In this document: positions 49,026 through 56,415 of the stretch, piece after piece
Layout: every line of letters starts with the position of its first letter
How positions within the stretch are numbered: the stretch's first letter is position 1
Source of the DNA: Polaromonas sp.
GTDB taxonomy: Bacteria; Pseudomonadota; Gammaproteobacteria; Burkholderiales; Burkholderiaceae_C
Length of the DNA stretch: 64,000 nucleotides
Assembly: GCF_016185115.1 (NCBI RefSeq)
Contig: NZ_JACPOF010000004.1
Location: 489,979-553,978, forward strand
Direction: 5' to 3'
Notes under the pieces: model-generated
Seen by the model: only the letters and a program-made list of their open reading frames with translations
What the model was told of the DNA's origin: nothing
Database searches by the model: none
Made by a program: the position numbers and the translations under genes

Positions 49026-49765
49026 GCCAAACCCTTATGAATGAACGCGCCGATGCTTCCTAGCTCCGGAAACATCGAAAATTTTGAGACGCCTAGTAGG
49101 CGAAGTTGTTCTAACAAATTTGTCCTGGAAGCCGCGGGTATCGTGTATTTGATAACGTGATTTTGATTTCCAATGGCCTCAATTGGGCGATCATCTAGAT
49201 GATGAATGGTGAACACCCCGAGTTGAGCTTGAATCCTTGCATTATTTCTTGTCGCTATGGTTGCCACAGGTAGCTGTTTTACTCGTCTTTCCTGCCCGAG
49301 CCGCTCTATTGAGTAGCTCTTAAGTTCTTCGTCCTCAAAGGAAGGGATAAAGAATTCTTCATCCGCAAAGATGTTGGCATTCTTATTGAGTTCACTAGGG
49401 CGTAAACACCACACCGCTGCGTCGTGATCTGCGTGCTTTACGGAATCATCAATCGCAAAATACAGTGCCACTAAGGGGCTCTCACTCCAGTCCAAAAGAC
49501 GAGTTGGCAGACCATAGTGCTGCATCAAGAAGAGCCAATCAAATGAATCTTTCGGGTCTCGATCAAGCAGCATAGAAGCACTTTGTTTAAAGCGCTTCAT
49601 CAGCGTGGACTCAGATATTCGACCGTCTAGGCGCAAATATCCAGGCAGAAGTGGCCAATCATGGTGGGCTTGGCCTCTGTACCAAACAGACCCTCCATAG
49701 TCTGCTTGGTCTTCCTGCAAAGCTTCGATCAAGCTCTGCACGTTTTCGACTGACTTTTGCTTCAT
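49022..49765 (-). CDS. FRG-domain protein
   Basis: A 247-residue FRG-domain protein. The first motif is SVWYRGQAHHDWPLLPGYLR (residues 26-45), the second is MQHYGLPTRLLDWSESPLVA (81-100), followed by LYFAID. Both are the classic FRG signature. The biochemical role of FRG domains is not settled; they occur with other domains in mobile and defence regions. The start at 49765 is chosen because AAGAAG precedes it and the protein then begins with the usual SVENVQSLIEAL segment; an ATG at 49801 is possible. It comes first in a two-gene unit with the DUF262 gene, overlapping by four bases. Confidence 0.85.
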   Translation of the reverse strand: MKQKSVENVQSLIEALQEDQADYGGSVWYRGQAHHDWPLLPGYLRLDGRISESTLMKRFKQSASMLLDRDPKDSFDWLFLMQHYGLPTRLLDWSESPLVALYFAIDDSVKHADHDAAVWCLRPSELNKNANIFADEEFFIPSFEDEELKSYSIERLGQERRVKQLPVATIATRNNARIQAQLGVFTIHHLDDRPIEAIGNQNHVIKYTIPAASRTNLLEQLRLLGVSKFSMFPELGSIGAFIHKGLA

Positions 49766-49802
49766 TTTTTTCTTCTTAAGCCCGTTAACATCCTGAAACA
49801 TT

Positions 49803-50585
49803 ATGCACAAAGAATACAAAAAGCTAACTGCTGCACAGTTTCGGGAGCTTATTTCTCACATTCCGAGCATCACGCAAATGTTCCTCGACCTAGACAGGCA
49901 GCTTGCAAACGCATCCAAAGAACAACTAGCGAATCTATTTCCAGGTGAACACGGGTTGTATTGCTATTTGTATGAACTTCCTCTCGTTAGTCAGCTGAGT
50001 CTCTTGGTTGTTGGCCTAAATGCAACGGAAGAACTCAAAGAGATGGCAACTTCGCCCGACCCACAGGCAGCACTATTGGCTTCACTAGAAAAGGAAGATA
50101 TCGGCGTCGATCTATCGCTCCATCCAGACTTTGAGAAAGCTGACGTGGCGGGTTTGAGTTATGTGCTCATTAGAAATATGCGTTCGATGATGACTTACGG
50201 CCGTAGCATTTCCAGCCTTGTCCAGGACGTACGTGATAACAACAACTACGACTCACTTTTTAAGGCAATTCGTATGGACCGCTCATCCATCGGGTGCCCG
50301 ACAATCATGAACGCTTTAGCTAAAGCTCAAATAACCAGCAACAAAGCTTTTTTTACGCGTCTAAGAAGCGCTCTTTCAGGTCCTTCAAAAAAGGAATGGG
50401 CTGGATTGGATCAGATGCGGTATGCCCTTCTGATATTGAGAGAGCTTGGAATTGATGATCTCTCAGAAGCTGCACTAGAAGAATTGATGGTGGAAGAGCT
50501 CAAGGTATATCGTGCGCCGAAAGGTGATGCACGTAAGAACCTGCGAGCTCATTACCGCCAATCTCGAAATATAAAAACCATCTGA
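49803..50585 (+). CDS. Unknown cargo protein, divergent from FRG gene
   Basis: A 260-residue, mostly helical protein with no family that I recognise. It has no signal peptide, clear membrane helix or metal motif. Charged helical regions such as HKEYKKLTAAQFRELISH at the start and YALLILRELGIDDLSEAALE near the end suggest a soluble protein with a possible protein-protein role. Its ATG lies 37 bp from the chosen FRG start and is oriented the opposite way, so both promoters share or invade the other gene. It has the same AT-rich composition as the FRG/DUF262 pair. It could be a regulator or antitoxin of that pair. Confidence 0.7.
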   Translation: MHKEYKKLTAAQFRELISHIPSITQMFLDLDRQLANASKEQLANLFPGEHGLYCYLYELPLVSQLSLLVVGLNATEELKEMATSPDPQAALLASLEKEDIGVDLSLHPDFEKADVAGLSYVLIRNMRSMMTYGRSISSLVQDVRDNNNYDSLFKAIRMDRSSIGCPTIMNALAKAQITSNKAFFTRLRSALSGPSKKEWAGLDQMRYALLILRELGIDDLSEAALEELMVEELKVYRAPKGDARKNLRAHYRQSRNIKTI

Positions 50586-50680
50586 AATCGCTAACTGAGA
50601 TGGTCGCCCAAAGTGGCCTACATGTATGAAATCCATATCCGTCCAGAGCATTTCGCAAGCTGGCACGGAAAGGATTTCAG

Positions 50681-52024
50681 ATGCAAACGCCCTCCAATGC
50701 TGGCACCTCTGCTGGCATATGTCACGACCGCAAACAGGCCGACCCGGATTCGACTGCGGGGCGCGCAGCGACCCCTGGCGAATCCGGGTCGGAAGGTATT
50801 CAGGGTGCGTCGCCTAGTAACACAGCACCCCATAACAGCAATAACACCTTACCGGATGGGTTTCGACTCCTTCGCCTGGGTGTTGATAGCCTTTACCTCT
50901 CCTACCCTGGGGACCTCCATCCTGGAGTTCTAACCCGGTTAACAGAGCTCAAAGGCAAGGCCCAATCTCCTGACCTTGTAGAGCAGGCAAAAGCCCAATT
51001 CGTGGCCGGGGATCACATCTTCGAGGTCAAGGACAAGGGCGCGGGGCTGTTCCCCTTCGTCCTGGACGACAACGCCTTCCGAATCCAGTTCTCCAGGCCC
51101 AACAAAAAGCTACCCATGGCCTACGTCAAGATCTCGGCGGAATACCTGGCGCACAAAGGACCACGACCTATCCAGGACGAGCTCGAAAAGCTCCTGGCAG
51201 AGTTCGGAGAGCTCACAGGCCGAAACATGGTTAGCCGAATTGACCTGGCTGCCGATTTCAGCTCACCCTGTGTGATGGACTCCTGGCATCGTTCCGCCTG
51301 GGTCACTCGGGCGGTGGAGATCCACAGCTATGCCAAAGATCAACAGTTCACGGGCTGGACCATTGGCATGGGCGGCGTGATTGCTGCCCGGCTTTATGAC
51401 AAAACAAAAGAAATAAGTCATAGCGGGAAGTCCTGGGCTGAGAGTCTCTGGATTCCTGCGGGCTGGCTCCCTGGTCAACAGGTCTGGAGGCTCGAATTCG
51501 AGTGCAAGCGGGACTACCTCAAAGAACGCGGTCTATCGTCCCTGGAGAGCGTCCTGGTCAACCTGAATGGCCTCTGGAGCTACGCCACAACCGAATGGCT
51601 GCGGCTGACTGAGCCAAATCCCAACGATTCGACGCGTGCCCGGTGGCCGACCCATCCCCTTTGGACCGCCCTCGCCTCTGTGGATTGGGAAACATCCGGC
51701 GGCGTTCTTCTCAAGCGGTTTAGCAATGCCAGGCTGCCTGACGAAAAGCGCCTGTACGGGACTGTTTTCAGCTCCCTCGCCTCCTACATGGCCATTCATC
51801 AGCTCGATGACAAGAACGTGGCGATAGATGGCCTGCTCGGAGACATGCATCAGCACTTCCAGGGGCTGGCTTATAACCAGGGACTTGAGGTGGATGAACT
51901 CCTGGCGCAAAGGATCGCGGCGCGCTCCAGGCTGTTTAACTCCGGGGTGAATTACCAGGAGGCACAAGAGCCCGAGGAGTCAGAAGGCGTCAAGGCTTAC
52001 CGTAAGGCGTCACGCGGTGATTAA
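50681..52024 (+). CDS. Replication initiation factor (Rep_trans-type, rolling-circle)
   Basis: A 447-residue initiator. After a 55-residue Ser/Pro/Gly-rich N-terminal segment, the conserved part shows NMVSRIDLAADFSS, ARLYDKTKEISH and QQVWRLEFECKRDYLKERG, the ordered motifs of the Rep_trans replication initiation factor family used by filamentous-phage-like and small plasmid-like elements for rolling-circle replication. AAGGATTTCAG gives a good ribosome site before the ATG. A 14-bp inverted repeat with cruciform form lies within the N-terminal coding segment (50739-50792) and may be the nick origin. It precedes the AlpA-like and integrase genes and is expressed in the same direction. Confidence 0.85.
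   Translation: MQTPSNAGTSAGICHDRKQADPDSTAGRAATPGESGSEGIQGASPSNTAPHNSNNTLPDGFRLLRLGVDSLYLSYPGDLHPGVLTRLTELKGKAQSPDLVEQAKAQFVAGDHIFEVKDKGAGLFPFVLDDNAFRIQFSRPNKKLPMAYVKISAEYLAHKGPRPIQDELEKLLAEFGELTGRNMVSRIDLAADFSSPCVMDSWHRSAWVTRAVEIHSYAKDQQFTGWTIGMGGVIAARLYDKTKEISHSGKSWAESLWIPAGWLPGQQVWRLEFECKRDYLKERGLSSLESVLVNLNGLWSYATTEWLRLTEPNPNDSTRARWPTHPLWTALASVDWETSGGVLLKRFSNARLPDEKRLYGTVFSSLASYMAIHQLDDKNVAIDGLLGDMHQHFQGLAYNQGLEVDELLAQRIAARSRLFNSGVNYQEAQEPEESEGVKAYRKASRGD
50739..50792. repeat. 14-bp inverted repeat inside rep; candidate origin
   Basis: CCGACCCGGATTCG (50739-50752) pairs perfectly with its complement at 50779-50792 across a 26-base GC-rich loop; inside the loop CTGCG/CGCAG can form a second small stem. 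It falls where the Rep protein is low-complexity. Rolling-circle elements often carry the double-strand origin within or beside rep, so it is a candidate origin. Confidence 0.5.
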
Positions 52025-52033
52025 GGGGCTGAA

Positions 52034-52387
52034 ATGGATCAAAACAAGGATGAAACAAGCCTTCCGCTGCCTGCTGCGCGCTGTCTCAGCAAGGAACAAG
52101 CGGCGGCCTATCTCGGCATCGGCCTCACCCTCCTGGCTGAGCTTTCTGTGCCTCATGTGCGCTTTGGTCGTCGCTGCGTCTACGACAAACTTGACATGGA
52201 TGCCTGGCTCGATGACTATAAGGACGAGCGAAGGCGGGCCGGAAAGGACAATTTATGGCCCGTAATGAAGGAATCTACAGGAGGCCGGATTCCAGCCTCT
52301 GGTGGATTAATGCAACGCTCCCCAACGGCAAAAGAGTACGCCAAAGCGCTGGGACTGACATCAAAGAGGACGCCGAAGCCTATCTAG
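52034..52387 (+). CDS. AlpA/excisionase-like helix-turn-helix protein
   Basis: A 117-residue protein with a MerR/AlpA-type helix-turn-helix near residues 17-60 (LSKEQAAAYLGIGLTLLAEL followed by FGRRCVYDKLDMDAWLDDY). This layout is typical of AlpA-like activators and recombination directionality factors in integrative elements. It would help excision or activate int. The last 133 bases overlap the integrase start in another frame, so its C-terminal 45 residues may be less constrained. It starts 9 bp after the rep stop; the three genes look like one transcript. Confidence 0.75.
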   Translation: MDQNKDETSLPLPAARCLSKEQAAAYLGIGLTLLAELSVPHVRFGRRCVYDKLDMDAWLDDYKDERRRAGKDNLWPVMKESTGGRIPASGGLMQRSPTAKEYAKALGLTSKRTPKPI

Positions 52388-53337
52388 CCAAACTCAAGCT
52401 GGATGCGTATCGCGAAAGTCACTTTGGTATCAAGCCCCAACGTAGCTGGCAAGAAGCCGTTGTCCGGTATCTCGAACTGAAGCGGACCTTGAGAAGTTTT
52501 TCGGATGTGCAGCGGATTTGCCGCTTTCTTGATCCTTACCTGGGGTCGATGATGCTTAACCAGATCAATGGTGATGTGGTTTGGTCAGTGATCCAGGGTG
52601 AACTCAAGAAGGGCAATAAACCTGCAACCGTCAACCGTTACCTGTCCACCATGCGAAGCCTCTTGAGGATGGCGCGTGATGAATGGCAATGGATTGACAC
52701 CTTCCCGAAAATCCGGCTCCTGGGCGGTGAGGTCGAGCGGGACCGCTGGTTGACGCATGAGGAAGCTGATCGTTTGATCCGCTGCTGTGCGCCACACCTG
52801 GCGGCCCTGGTACGGTTTGCCCTGGCAACAGGCTGCCGTGCTGCCGAGATAACGGGTCTGGAGTGGAATCGGGTGGACTTGAACAGGCATACCGCCTGGC
52901 TCAATAAAACCAAAAATGGCACGCCTCGGGGAGTACCGTTAAATGAAGATGCGAAAGAAGTCTTGAGGGAGCAGATAGGCAAGAGTCTGACGCACTGTTT
53001 CACCTTTCGGGGCGAACCAATGCGCTTTCAAATTACCAACTCTGCCTGGCATACCGCGCTGGAAGCTGCTGGTATCTCGGATTTTCGGTTTCATGACCTG
53101 CGCCATACGTGGGCCTCATGGCATCGCCAGGCGGGAACGTCTTGCGATGAGCTCAAGGAATTGGGCGGCTGGAAGTCCAGGGAGATGGTGGACCGCTATG
53201 CAAAGTATGGAACAGAGCACCTGGCGACGGCTGCAATGCGGATCAACCGCCTCAAGCCCGAAACACAGGGAAATCTGGTCACGTTTTTGTCACGTTCAGA
53301 ACGACAAAAGGACTTAGCCTCGCGGCTAAGTCCTTGA
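52255..53337 (+). CDS. Tyrosine-type site-specific integrase
   Basis: A 360-residue phage-type integrase. The N-terminal arm- and core-binding region precedes the catalytic domain, whose residues are all present: R195 (TGCRAAE), K220 (KTKNG), H280 and R283 (FHDLRHTW), W306 in LGGWKS in place of the usual His, and the nucleophile Y315 (MVDRYAKY). The ATG at 52255, with GGAAAGGA upstream, lies within the AlpA-like gene. It ends six bases before the tRNA-Lys copy that forms the right attachment site. The last nine codons form a perfect hairpin that doubles as a minus-strand terminator. Confidence 0.95.
   Translation: MARNEGIYRRPDSSLWWINATLPNGKRVRQSAGTDIKEDAEAYLAKLKLDAYRESHFGIKPQRSWQEAVVRYLELKRTLRSFSDVQRICRFLDPYLGSMMLNQINGDVVWSVIQGELKKGNKPATVNRYLSTMRSLLRMARDEWQWIDTFPKIRLLGGEVERDRWLTHEEADRLIRCCAPHLAALVRFALATGCRAAEITGLEWNRVDLNRHTAWLNKTKNGTPRGVPLNEDAKEVLREQIGKSLTHCFTFRGEPMRFQITNSAWHTALEAAGISDFRFHDLRHTWASWHRQAGTSCDELKELGGWKSREMVDRYAKYGTEHLATAAMRINRLKPETQGNLVTFLSRSERQKDLASRLSP
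53308..53335 (-). terminator. Intrinsic terminator of tRNA-Lys(CUU), inside the int coding end
   Basis: AAGGACTTAGCC and its perfect complement form a 12-bp stem with a 4-base loop, followed on the minus strand by TTTT. It stands nine bases after the tRNA 3' end and is also the last nine codons of int. The element therefore brings a terminator to replace the one displaced to 47743. Confidence 0.8.
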
Positions 53338-53343
53338 TAGTGT

Positions 53344-53419
53344 TGGTGGGTTCTGACAGATTCGAACTGTCGACCTACGGATTAAGAGTCCGCTGCTCTA
53401 CCAACTGAGCTAAGAACCC
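53344..53419 (-). tRNA. tRNA-Lys (anticodon CUU)
   Basis: A complete 76-base tRNA with CCA encoded. The acceptor arm is GGGTTCT/AGAACCC, the D arm GCTCAGTTGGTAGAGC, the anticodon loop CTCTTAA and the T loop TTCGAAT. Its 3' 45 bases are duplicated at 47797 because the integrative element used it as target. The 5' half is host sequence and the 3' half came from the element attP, with no sequence change. Confidence 0.97.
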
Positions 53420-53427
53420 GGAATTTC

Positions 53428-53503
53428 TGGTGGGGCCTGCGGGGGTCGAACCCACGACAAACGGATTAAAAGTCCGCTGCTCTACCAACTGAGCTAAGGC
53501 CCC
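53428..53503 (-). tRNA. tRNA-Lys (anticodon UUU)
   Basis: A complete 76-base tRNA with CCA encoded. The acceptor arm is GGGGCCT/AGGCCCC, the anticodon loop CTTTTAA and the T loop TTCGACC. It lies eight bases upstream of tRNA-Lys(CUU) and is probably co-transcribed with it. It is intact and not used as integration target here. Confidence 0.97.
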
Positions 53504-53579
53504 AAGGTTCTCCCGCCAAATGGCCGGATACTTCCCGGTTTGCACTGCACGTGATGCAGCACAGCCTTCAATTATAGCG

Positions 53580-54413
53580 TTATTTGGATGCCGCTGGCAA
53601 AGCCCGGGTGGCGATTTTGTCGAGAAGCCAGCCCGCCGCACATATGCCAAATGTCGCGGTGACACTCACCACAGAGCCGTAGCCGTGGCAATTGAGGCTG
53701 CTGTCGCTCTGACTCTCGATGGCCCCGGCTACAGACAATGGCTGCATGACCGCTTCACGACTGAAAACACAGGGCAACCCAATGCGGCCCTCACGTGCGG
53801 CGCCATGCTCCTTGCGCAGGCGGTACCGCAGTTGCGCGAGCAGGGGGTCGTGGGTTGTCAGCGACAGATCGTCAATGTCGACTTTATGGGCATGGCGTTT
53901 TCCGCCTGCGGCTCCCACGCTGATGAAATGAACCTGCTGCCGCCCTTTGTGCTTCACGTTGTGCTGTAGCGCCCAGGCGGCCATGGCGGTTTTGGCTTTG
54001 ACCTGATCGCAGGCATCAATCACGCCGGGGTATTCGCCGCCCTCCGCATCAAGGCCGGCGACCGCGGGCCAGTTGTCTGCATCAACAAACTCTTCGACGC
54101 ACCGTACCTCGCAAGCTGGATTGATATCGGCGATGCGGTCGCGCATGGCCAGCACCTTCGCTTGTCCCAGGGTCTCGCCCAGTGCGTGAATCTGGCGATT
54201 GATATTTGATTCAGCAATGTGATCGAGGTCGATAAGGGTCAGCCGCGCAACGCCGCTGCGCGCAAGCGCCTCGGCTGCCCACGAACCGACGCCCCCCAAA
54301 CCAACCACGACCACGTGCGCCGCCCGTATGCCCGCGGCGCCGCTGGCACCGTAAAGCCGGGCCAGGCCGCCAAAACGACGGTCAAGGTCTGCCTGGGCAG
54401 TATCGTCAGACAC
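53580..54413 (-). CDS. tcdA: tRNA threonylcarbamoyladenosine dehydratase
   Basis: A 277-residue E1/ThiF-like enzyme. The ATP-binding loop is VVVGLGGVGSWAAEALARSG, followed by the DLDHIAESNINRQ catalytic segment and VIDACDQVKAK. It cyclises the t6A modification at position 37 of ANN-decoding tRNAs to ct6A. Start GTG at 54413 shares its base with the TAG stop of the upstream transporter gene (TAGTG); longer frames upstream would overlap that gene. Length is normal for TcdA (about 270). It reads toward the two tRNA-Lys genes, which are likely substrates. Confidence 0.93.
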   Translation of the reverse strand: MSDDTAQADLDRRFGGLARLYGASGAAGIRAAHVVVVGLGGVGSWAAEALARSGVARLTLIDLDHIAESNINRQIHALGETLGQAKVLAMRDRIADINPACEVRCVEEFVDADNWPAVAGLDAEGGEYPGVIDACDQVKAKTAMAAWALQHNVKHKGRQQVHFISVGAAGGKRHAHKVDIDDLSLTTHDPLLAQLRYRLRKEHGAAREGRIGLPCVFSREAVMQPLSVAGAIESQSDSSLNCHGYGSVVSVTATFGICAAGWLLDKIATRALPAASK

Positions 54414-55528
54414 TAAAGGGTGCGCTCCAGACGCCAGACCTGGTATTTGAGTGCAGCCACGCAGCCCGCAAGAATCGCGGCTACAGCCACTATGCTGGTG
54501 GCGCTCAGCGTCGAGATGCCCGAGAGCCCCTGCCCCACCGTGCACCCCATGGCGCAAACGCCGCCCACGCCCATCAATACCGCGCCAACCAGATGATTGG
54601 CAGTGTCTTCAGCGTCGCGGAAACCTTCCCATCGAAAACTGCGGGTGGCCAGTGAGTAGATGGCGGAGCCAGCCACCACACCAAACACGGACACGATGCC
54701 TATGGTGAGCAGTTTGCTTTTGTCGCTGAAGAACATGACCCAGTCAACCGTGTAGGCGACTGGTGAAACAAAACTCAGTGCTTCGGCACGGCCTGAATTG
54801 GTAGCCAGAAAGGCTTCCTGCAAAGTCTCAGGGTGCTCGGTGACATAGCCCATGTGGCCGCTGACCCACCACATCGCGACGATGACGCCACCAATACCGA
54901 AGCCCGCCAGCAGATTGTCAAGATTCAGGAAATCACGGCCGAAAAAAGTCCAGGTGATGAGCGCCAAACCGATAACAAGGGCCAAGACCAGCCCTGCGGC
55001 GGCGGGGACAAGACCCAGCGCCGGGGCAAGCCAGTTGGGCAATGCGGCATTGCCTGCGAAGTCCATCGCCACGCGATCTACGGTGGCGACCCGGGCAACA
55101 GCCGTGATGCCTTTGAGGGTTGCAAAGGCAGCCACCCCCATCACGAGAAAAACGACCACAGACTTGAGATTGCCACCACCGATACGCACCAGTGTCTTGC
55201 TGCCACAACCGGAAGCCAGCACCATCCCAAAACCAAACATCAAACCACCAACCAGGGCCGACAACCAGATAAAGCGACTGGAGGCATACAAGGTCTTGGC
55301 AGGATCAATCTGCCCCGCAGCCGCCAGCGTATAAAAACCAATCATCGCAACGCCTGCGGCCAGTACCCACATGCGCATGCGCGTCCAGTCGCCCATGTTC
55401 ACGATGTCGCTGACGGCGCCCATGGTGCAGAAGTGGGTCCGCTGCGCAATCGCACCAAAAATCGTCGCAAGGAGGAAGGCTGCCCAGAGAACCTTGACGG
55501 TGAGGGCATTGAGTGCAGAGATGTCCAT
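54413..55528 (-). CDS. YeeE/YedE-family (thiosulfate/sulfur) transporter
   Basis: A 371-residue inner-membrane protein with about nine helices. It has the family cysteine motifs: RTHFCTMGAVSDI near residue 33, VLASGCGSKTLVRIGGGN near 108 and AMGCTVGQGLSG near 334. These cysteines relay sulfur in the thiosulfate importer TsuA/YeeE. TsuA works with the TusA-like TsuB, which is not visible beside it. Its stop overlaps the tcdA start, so the two are coupled, although no direct functional link is known. Start ATG at 55528. Confidence 0.9.
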   Translation of the reverse strand: MDISALNALTVKVLWAAFLLATIFGAIAQRTHFCTMGAVSDIVNMGDWTRMRMWVLAAGVAMIGFYTLAAAGQIDPAKTLYASSRFIWLSALVGGLMFGFGMVLASGCGSKTLVRIGGGNLKSVVVFLVMGVAAFATLKGITAVARVATVDRVAMDFAGNAALPNWLAPALGLVPAAAGLVLALVIGLALITWTFFGRDFLNLDNLLAGFGIGGVIVAMWWVSGHMGYVTEHPETLQEAFLATNSGRAEALSFVSPVAYTVDWVMFFSDKSKLLTIGIVSVFGVVAGSAIYSLATRSFRWEGFRDAEDTANHLVGAVLMGVGGVCAMGCTVGQGLSGISTLSATSIVAVAAILAGCVAALKYQVWRLERTL

Positions 55529-55549
55529 GCACCAATTTTAAGTGGGAAT

Positions 55550-55583
55550 AAAAAACCGCTCCGCAGCAGGCTGCGCGGAGCGG
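55550..55583 (-). terminator. Intrinsic terminator after tolB-pal-cpoB
   Basis: CCGCTCCGC/GCGGAGCGG, a 9-bp perfect stem with a 10-base loop, is followed on the minus strand by TTTTTT. It lies 23 bp after the cpoB stop and ends the tol-pal transcript before the YeeE-family gene. Confidence 0.87.
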
Positions 55584-55605
55584 CTTCGCTGACAGGCCAT
55601 CCAGG

Positions 55606-56373
55606 CTATTTAAGCTTGCTCAACCTGTCTTTGGCGACCGATGCGGCCTCAGACTGTGGGTATACCTTGATCAGGTCCTCAAGCGTCTTGCGCGCCGATC
55701 GCGTGTCTTTCAACTCGACCTGGCAATTGGCTATGGACAGGGCCGCCTCGGGAGCACGCAAGTTATCAGGAGCGGCGGAAAGCAGGGCCTTGAAATTGGC
55801 CACGGCCTCACGGTAGCTGCGCAGCGCGTATTGCGCATTACCGAGCCAGAAGAGCGCAGATGCTTTATAGCCGCTGTCTGGATAGCGTTTGATGAAATCC
55901 AGGAAAGCACCCTGAGCCGGTGCAAACTCACCCTTGCGCAAGATGGCCAGCGCGGCATCAAAATCACGGGTTTCTTCAGGCTTGGCGACGAATTCCCTGC
56001 CGTCGACAGTGACCTTCGAAGGCTCAAACCTTCTAAACCGATCATCAATGCCCTGCGTCATGTCCTTCTGCTTGCGCTGCACCTCTGCGACATCGCGCGC
56101 GAACTGCTCATCCTGGCCTCTAAGTTTGGCTACGTCGCTGCGCAAGACCTCAAGCTGGCTGGACAGTTCGAGTACGCTTCGCCGCAACTGGGCGTTGTCC
56201 TCGGTAGCTTTGCGCAACTCTACCTGGGAGGCATCAAATTTCTGGCGCAACTCAAGAATGGCACGACGGGCCTCATCATCATCAAAGAGCGCCGCATGCA
56301 CATTCGCAGAGAATAAAACTGCGGCAAGGCAACAGGCGAGGAACCGTGAGACGCGGGAAAATGTCATAGGCAT
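55606..56373 (-). CDS. cpoB: Cell division coordinator CpoB (YbgF)
   Basis: A 255-residue periplasmic protein. A signal peptide (FLACCLAAVLFSANVHA) is followed by a coiled coil (about residues 35-105, the trimerising region) and a C-terminal TPR domain (from FDAALAILRKGEFAPAQGAF). It couples Tol-Pal outer-membrane constriction with peptidoglycan synthesis during division. The start is set at 56373; an ATG two codons later is equally possible, and an upstream TTG would add 10 residues. Last gene of tolB-pal-cpoB, with a clear terminator after it. Confidence 0.93.
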   Translation of the reverse strand: MPMTFSRVSRFLACCLAAVLFSANVHAALFDDDEARRAILELRQKFDASQVELRKATEDNAQLRRSVLELSSQLEVLRSDVAKLRGQDEQFARDVAEVQRKQKDMTQGIDDRFRRFEPSKVTVDGREFVAKPEETRDFDAALAILRKGEFAPAQGAFLDFIKRYPDSGYKASALFWLGNAQYALRSYREAVANFKALLSAAPDNLRAPEAALSIANCQVELKDTRSARKTLEDLIKVYPQSEAASVAKDRLSKLK

Positions 56374-56415
56374 TGATACACCACCGTGCAGGCAAAGCTT
56401 CATTTTCGACCAGTT

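Larger units (their letters stand above)
47797..53388 (+). mobile_element. 5.5-kb integrative element in tRNA-Lys(CUU)
   Basis: Two identical 45-bp copies of the tRNA-Lys 3' half (47797-47841 and 53344-53388) bound a segment with a tyrosine integrase at its right end, an AlpA-like HTH gene, a rolling-circle-type replication initiator, and three cargo genes. The repeat extends from the encoded CCA through the T arm into the anticodon loop, a normal crossover position. The right copy completes the tRNA; the left copy is the displaced original end. The cargo half (47.9-50.6 kb) is clearly AT-richer than the host. No transfer or capsid genes are present, so mobility beyond excision would need a helper. 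Confidence 0.92.

Noticed and set aside
47797..53388. Complete prophage
   Set aside because: No capsid, tail, terminase or lysis genes; only integration, replication and cargo genes fit in 5.5 kb.
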